Below are positions 61,782 through 64,000 of a stretch of DNA of 64,000 bases, piece by piece; positions within the stretch are counted from its first letter, which is position 1, and every line of letters begins with the position of its first letter. The stretch is from contig LKUE01000319.1 in the NCBI GenBank assembly GCA_001412365.1, forward strand, positions 4,578 through 68,577, read 5' to 3'. The notes under the pieces were generated by a model, which saw only the letters and a list, made by a program, of their open reading frames with translations, ran no database searches and had not been told where the DNA came from. The translations under genes were made by a program, and so were the position numbers. Source of the stretch: Desulfuromonas sp. SDB (GTDB lineage Bacteria; SDB-A).

Positions 61782-62648
61782 CTACCTGCTATCTAAAATA
61801 TTTTCAATACAAATTTTAACTTTTTCGATAACCCACATCGGAGTTGATGCTCCGCCAGTTATACCAACTTTTTTTACTTGTGTAAAGAGATCTTTTGTCA
61901 GTTCTTCAGGACGTTCAATCTGATATGCTAAAAATCCACTGTCTTTTAAAAAATTAGTTAACTCCCGGGTATTGGAACTGTTTTTACCTCCTACTACAAT
62001 GTTTACATCAACTTTTTGAGCTACGGACAATGCTCCCTTTCTTCTTCGAAAAGTAGCATTGCAGATTGTATTATAAACCTTAGTTTCTCTGGAAAGCAAG
62101 GCGATTTCGCCGATTATGTTTTTGAATTCTCTTACTGAAAAAGTGGTTTGAACGATGATCACCACATCATCATCGGTAGTTAAATTTAAATTTGGGATTT
62201 CTTCAACTGATCCGATCACCTGGGCTTTGAAACCGCTATGCGACAATAACGCTTTAACTTCAGGATGTTCCTTTTTTCCTACAATTACAATTTTGTAGTC
62301 GGATTCAATATGTTTGTTTGAAATTATTTGGGCTTTTTTCACAAAAGGGCATACCGTATTAATAATTTCAAAATTTAATTTTTTTGCTTTTTCAATAACT
62401 TCCAGGGGAGCTCCATGGCTTCGGAGAATTAATTTTCCCGGTTCTACTTTCTCCAAATCTTCTTCGGTAATGGAGATTGCCCCTTTTTTCTCCAGCATCT
62501 CTACGGTCTGGGGATTGTGAATGATTTCCCCCAAAATATATATTGGTTCGGTGGAATCTTGATGAGAATCCAAGATTTCAGTAGCCATGCTGATTGCTCT
62601 TTTAACTCCAAAGCAAAATCCTGCCCGTTCAGCTATTTCAACTGACAT
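61782..62648 (-). CDS. ispH: 4-hydroxy-3-methylbut-2-enyl diphosphate reductase
   Basis: IspH is the 4Fe-4S enzyme that finishes the MEP pathway, yielding IPP and DMAPP. The three cluster cysteines are seen in AERAGFCFGVKRAI, IINTVCPFVKKAQ and VYNTICNATFRRR; LGEIIHNPQTVEML, LILRSHGAP and VGGKNSSNTREL are further signatures, and ITGGASTPMWVIE closes the domain. The ATG at 62648 follows GGAGG by four bases and overlaps plsC by 16 bases. Only the reductase is present, without a fused S1 domain. Confidence 0.96.
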   Translation of the reverse strand: MSVEIAERAGFCFGVKRAISMATEILDSHQDSTEPIYILGEIIHNPQTVEMLEKKGAISITEEDLEKVEPGKLILRSHGAPLEVIEKAKKLNFEIINTVCPFVKKAQIISNKHIESDYKIVIVGKKEHPEVKALLSHSGFKAQVIGSVEEIPNLNLTTDDDVVIIVQTTFSVREFKNIIGEIALLSRETKVYNTICNATFRRRKGALSVAQKVDVNIVVGGKNSSNTRELTNFLKDSGFLAYQIERPEELTKDLFTQVKKVGITGGASTPMWVIEKVKICIENILDSR

Positions 62649-63244
62649 AATTCCTCCATTTGCATTTTCCATTGGTTGGCCAATAATTCAGCTTTCTGGG
62701 AAAGGGTGAGGTGTTTAGTAGAAGGGTAAATGGGTTTTCCGAAAGTAACAGAAATATGGGATTTTCCCCACCATAATTTTTTCAAAGAAAGAGTTGAATA
62801 GTTAATAAAACAAGGAATGATGGGAACATTCGTCTTTATTGAGAAAAATGCCGCCCCCGCTTTAATGTCCTTTAGCTGTTCTTTTCTTTTCCTGGTTCCT
62901 TCAGGAAAAATTATCAGCCAATAATTTTGTTCAATCTTGGATAAACCGGTCTTAATTGCCCTGACATCTCTTTTGACGGGATTGATTTCAATAGCATGAT
63001 AAGTCCTTAACAGCCAGGTATAAACAGGATGAATTTTAAACAAGTCTGTTTTTGCGATGAAATAAGGCTGATGGGGATATATGGAAAAACCCACTACCGG
63101 AGGATCCCAATTGCTCTGATGATTTGCCGCGACCACTGCTGATTTATCTAACTTGAGATTTTCTGAATTATTCACTCTGATCCCTAATAGATTATGAAAA
63201 ATGGGGTAAACTACCAGGTGGGAAAATGACCACAGGCATTTCAT
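62633..63244 (-). CDS. plsC: 1-acyl-sn-glycerol-3-phosphate acyltransferase
   Basis: PlsC acylates lysophosphatidate at the membrane. The HX4D motif is AANHQSNWDPPVV, the second block is LLRTYHAIEINPVKRD with Arg, and the third is IFPEGTRKRKEQL. A hydrophobic N-terminus probably anchors it. 203 residues is at the small end. It overlaps cmk by four bases upstream and ispH downstream. CdsA (5081) uses its product. Confidence 0.9.
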   Translation of the reverse strand: MKCLWSFSHLVVYPIFHNLLGIRVNNSENLKLDKSAVVAANHQSNWDPPVVGFSIYPHQPYFIAKTDLFKIHPVYTWLLRTYHAIEINPVKRDVRAIKTGLSKIEQNYWLIIFPEGTRKRKEQLKDIKAGAAFFSIKTNVPIIPCFINYSTLSLKKLWWGKSHISVTFGKPIYPSTKHLTLSQKAELLANQWKMQMEELCQLK

Positions 63245-63924
63245 TGAGTTTTTCCTAAATTTTTTTCAAAAAGCTGCATAATTTTATTTACCACCTGCTG
63301 AATTGATAAGCTGGTGGTATCCACCTCAACAGCATCATCTGCCGGTTTCAAAGGAGATAAATTACGATGGGAATCACGGTAATCCCTTATTTCCATCTGT
63401 TTTTTTAGTTTTGCAAAGTCAGTTGGTATCCCCTTTTTCTGTAAATCCAACAGTCTCCGTTTAACCCGTTGATCCACCTGTGCCACTAAAAATATTTTTA
63501 GAGCAGCATGGGGAAAAACCACTGTCCCCATATCTCTTCCCTCACAAACTAAATTTTTATTTTTGCCTATCTCCCTCTGCATGCTGATTAATCTTGTACG
63601 AACTTCAGGCAAGGCACTTAGGGGACTGGCTAACTCAGTAACTTCAGGAGTCCTTATCTCTGATTCCACTATTTTTCCATTAAGTTTTACCAGGGATTGA
63701 TCAGGATCATGGTGGAAGGAGATATTAATATTTTCCAGAATTGATTTTAAATTTTCCAATTCATTTTGATAGTTGAGATTATTCTTTATAAAATACAGCG
63801 CAACTGCCCTGTACATTGCTCCGGTGTCCAGGTAGAGGAATTTTAATTTTTCAGCCAATATTCTGGCTACCGTACTTTTTCCTGATCCTGCAGGACCGTC
63901 TATAGTAATTATAGATTTTTTCAT
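63241..63924 (-). CDS. cmk: Cytidylate kinase
   Basis: Cmk phosphorylates CMP and dCMP. The P-loop is TIDGPAGSGKSTVARILAE, YLDTGAMYRAVALY is the substrate-binding block, then VCEGRDMGTVVFPHA, and RDYRDSHRNLSPLKPADDAV with the lid arginines. Length 227 is normal. It is the first gene of the long minus-strand unit; no clear ribosome binding site precedes the ATG, and a weak promoter with a palindrome lies just upstream. Confidence 0.95.
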   Translation of the reverse strand: MKKSIITIDGPAGSGKSTVARILAEKLKFLYLDTGAMYRAVALYFIKNNLNYQNELENLKSILENINISFHHDPDQSLVKLNGKIVESEIRTPEVTELASPLSALPEVRTRLISMQREIGKNKNLVCEGRDMGTVVFPHAALKIFLVAQVDQRVKRRLLDLQKKGIPTDFAKLKKQMEIRDYRDSHRNLSPLKPADDAVEVDTTSLSIQQVVNKIMQLFEKNLGKTQ

Positions 63925-63935
63925 AGGTTATAGAA

Positions 63936-63977
63936 ATAATGTAATTTTGATGATAATGCAAGCAATAACTTATTGCT
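63936..63977 (-). promoter_or_regulatory. Possible cmk-operon promoter with adjoining palindrome
   Basis: On the minus strand TTGCTT (complement of 63960-63965) and CATTAT (complement of 63936-63941) are 18 bases apart. The transcript would start within a few bases of the cmk ATG. Overlapping the -35 side, AGCAATAA-C-TTATTGCT (63961-63977) is a perfect 8-bp inverted repeat that could be an operator. Both are sequence-pattern calls only. Confidence 0.35.
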
Positions 63978-64000
63978 ATAATTGAAAAAAATGCTTATTT

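Noticed and set aside
1-64000. tRNA or rRNA genes, prophage or transposase genes
   Set aside because: Intergenic gaps were read for tRNA-like ends, conserved rRNA words and transposase motifs; none was recognised. A covariance-model scan would be decisive.

Overview
The window is a gene-dense, AT-rich, mostly housekeeping stretch from a diderm bacterium that makes LPS. It carries KDO genes (kdsB, kdsC, kdsD), heptose genes (gmhA, hldD), the MEP isoprenoid genes dxr and ispH, and a secreted protein with a type IX secretion (T9SS) style C-terminal sorting domain. Together these point to an uncultured lineage of the FCB superphylum (for example Cloacimonadota-, Marinimicrobia- or WOR-3-like). 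The phylum is an inference; a marker-gene tree would settle it. The two best promoters match the sigma-70 pattern TTGACA-17-TAnnAT. I found no rRNA, tRNA, CRISPR array, phage or insertion sequence.

Layout: (1) 1-9816, plus strand: the mnmG 3' end, then rplM-rpsI-[structured leader]-rpsB-tsf-pyrH-frr-uppS-cdsA-dxr-rseP-cinA, a translation and envelope-precursor operon. (2) 9817-17864: a repeat cluster that runs into the ddl start, then hldD, an aldolase, cysS, a VWA lipoprotein, a T9SS-type secreted protein and an orphan ribbon-helix-helix gene with its own promoter and operator. (3) 17865-22974: a class III aminotransferase, a membrane gene lacking a normal start codon, a 6-bladed-propeller lipoprotein, a FetAB-type ABC transporter and a second repeat cluster. 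(4) 22975-33708: a sodium:solute symporter, rnhC, an HD hydrolase, purA, a Tpx peroxidase with an added domain, a methyltransferase, the nickel-pincer cofactor genes larE-larB-larC, gmhA, ogt and a sirtuin. (5) 33705-38293, minus strand: a CPBP protease and a 986-residue receiver/PEP-synthase-like fusion. (6) 38383-45023, plus strand: a methyltransferase-GNAT fusion, a HAD phosphatase, an M20 amidohydrolase, an alanine racemase, a 2TM protein, a sugar-kinase/RapZ fusion and a MurU-like nucleotidyltransferase. (7) 45024-63924, minus strand: one long tightly packed unit read cmk-plsC-ispH-rpsA-kdsB-pyrG-kdsC-kdsD-ecfT-truA-purB-acd-ptb-fabH-radical SAM-rng-pepV, with many 4-20 base overlaps.

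How the genes fit together: several segments converge on cell-envelope synthesis. UppS, CdsA, Dxr and IspH make the lipid carrier and phospholipid precursors. Ddl and Alr make D-Ala-D-Ala. GmhA, HldD and KdsBCD make inner-core LPS sugars. The kinase-RapZ plus MurU-like pair probably salvages peptidoglycan amino sugars. FabH, Ptb and acyl-CoA dehydrogenase form an acyl-group module.

The least ordinary items are the Tpx peroxidase fused to what looks like a catalytically dead pterin-dehydratase (DcoH) fold, the AmgK-like kinase fused to a RapZ C-terminal domain, the double-receiver PEP-binding protein, the membrane gene with a good ribosome binding site in front of ATA, a hairpin that holds an aldolase ribosome binding site, and a structured rpsB leader. 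I did not find a clearly new multi-gene defence or mobile system.
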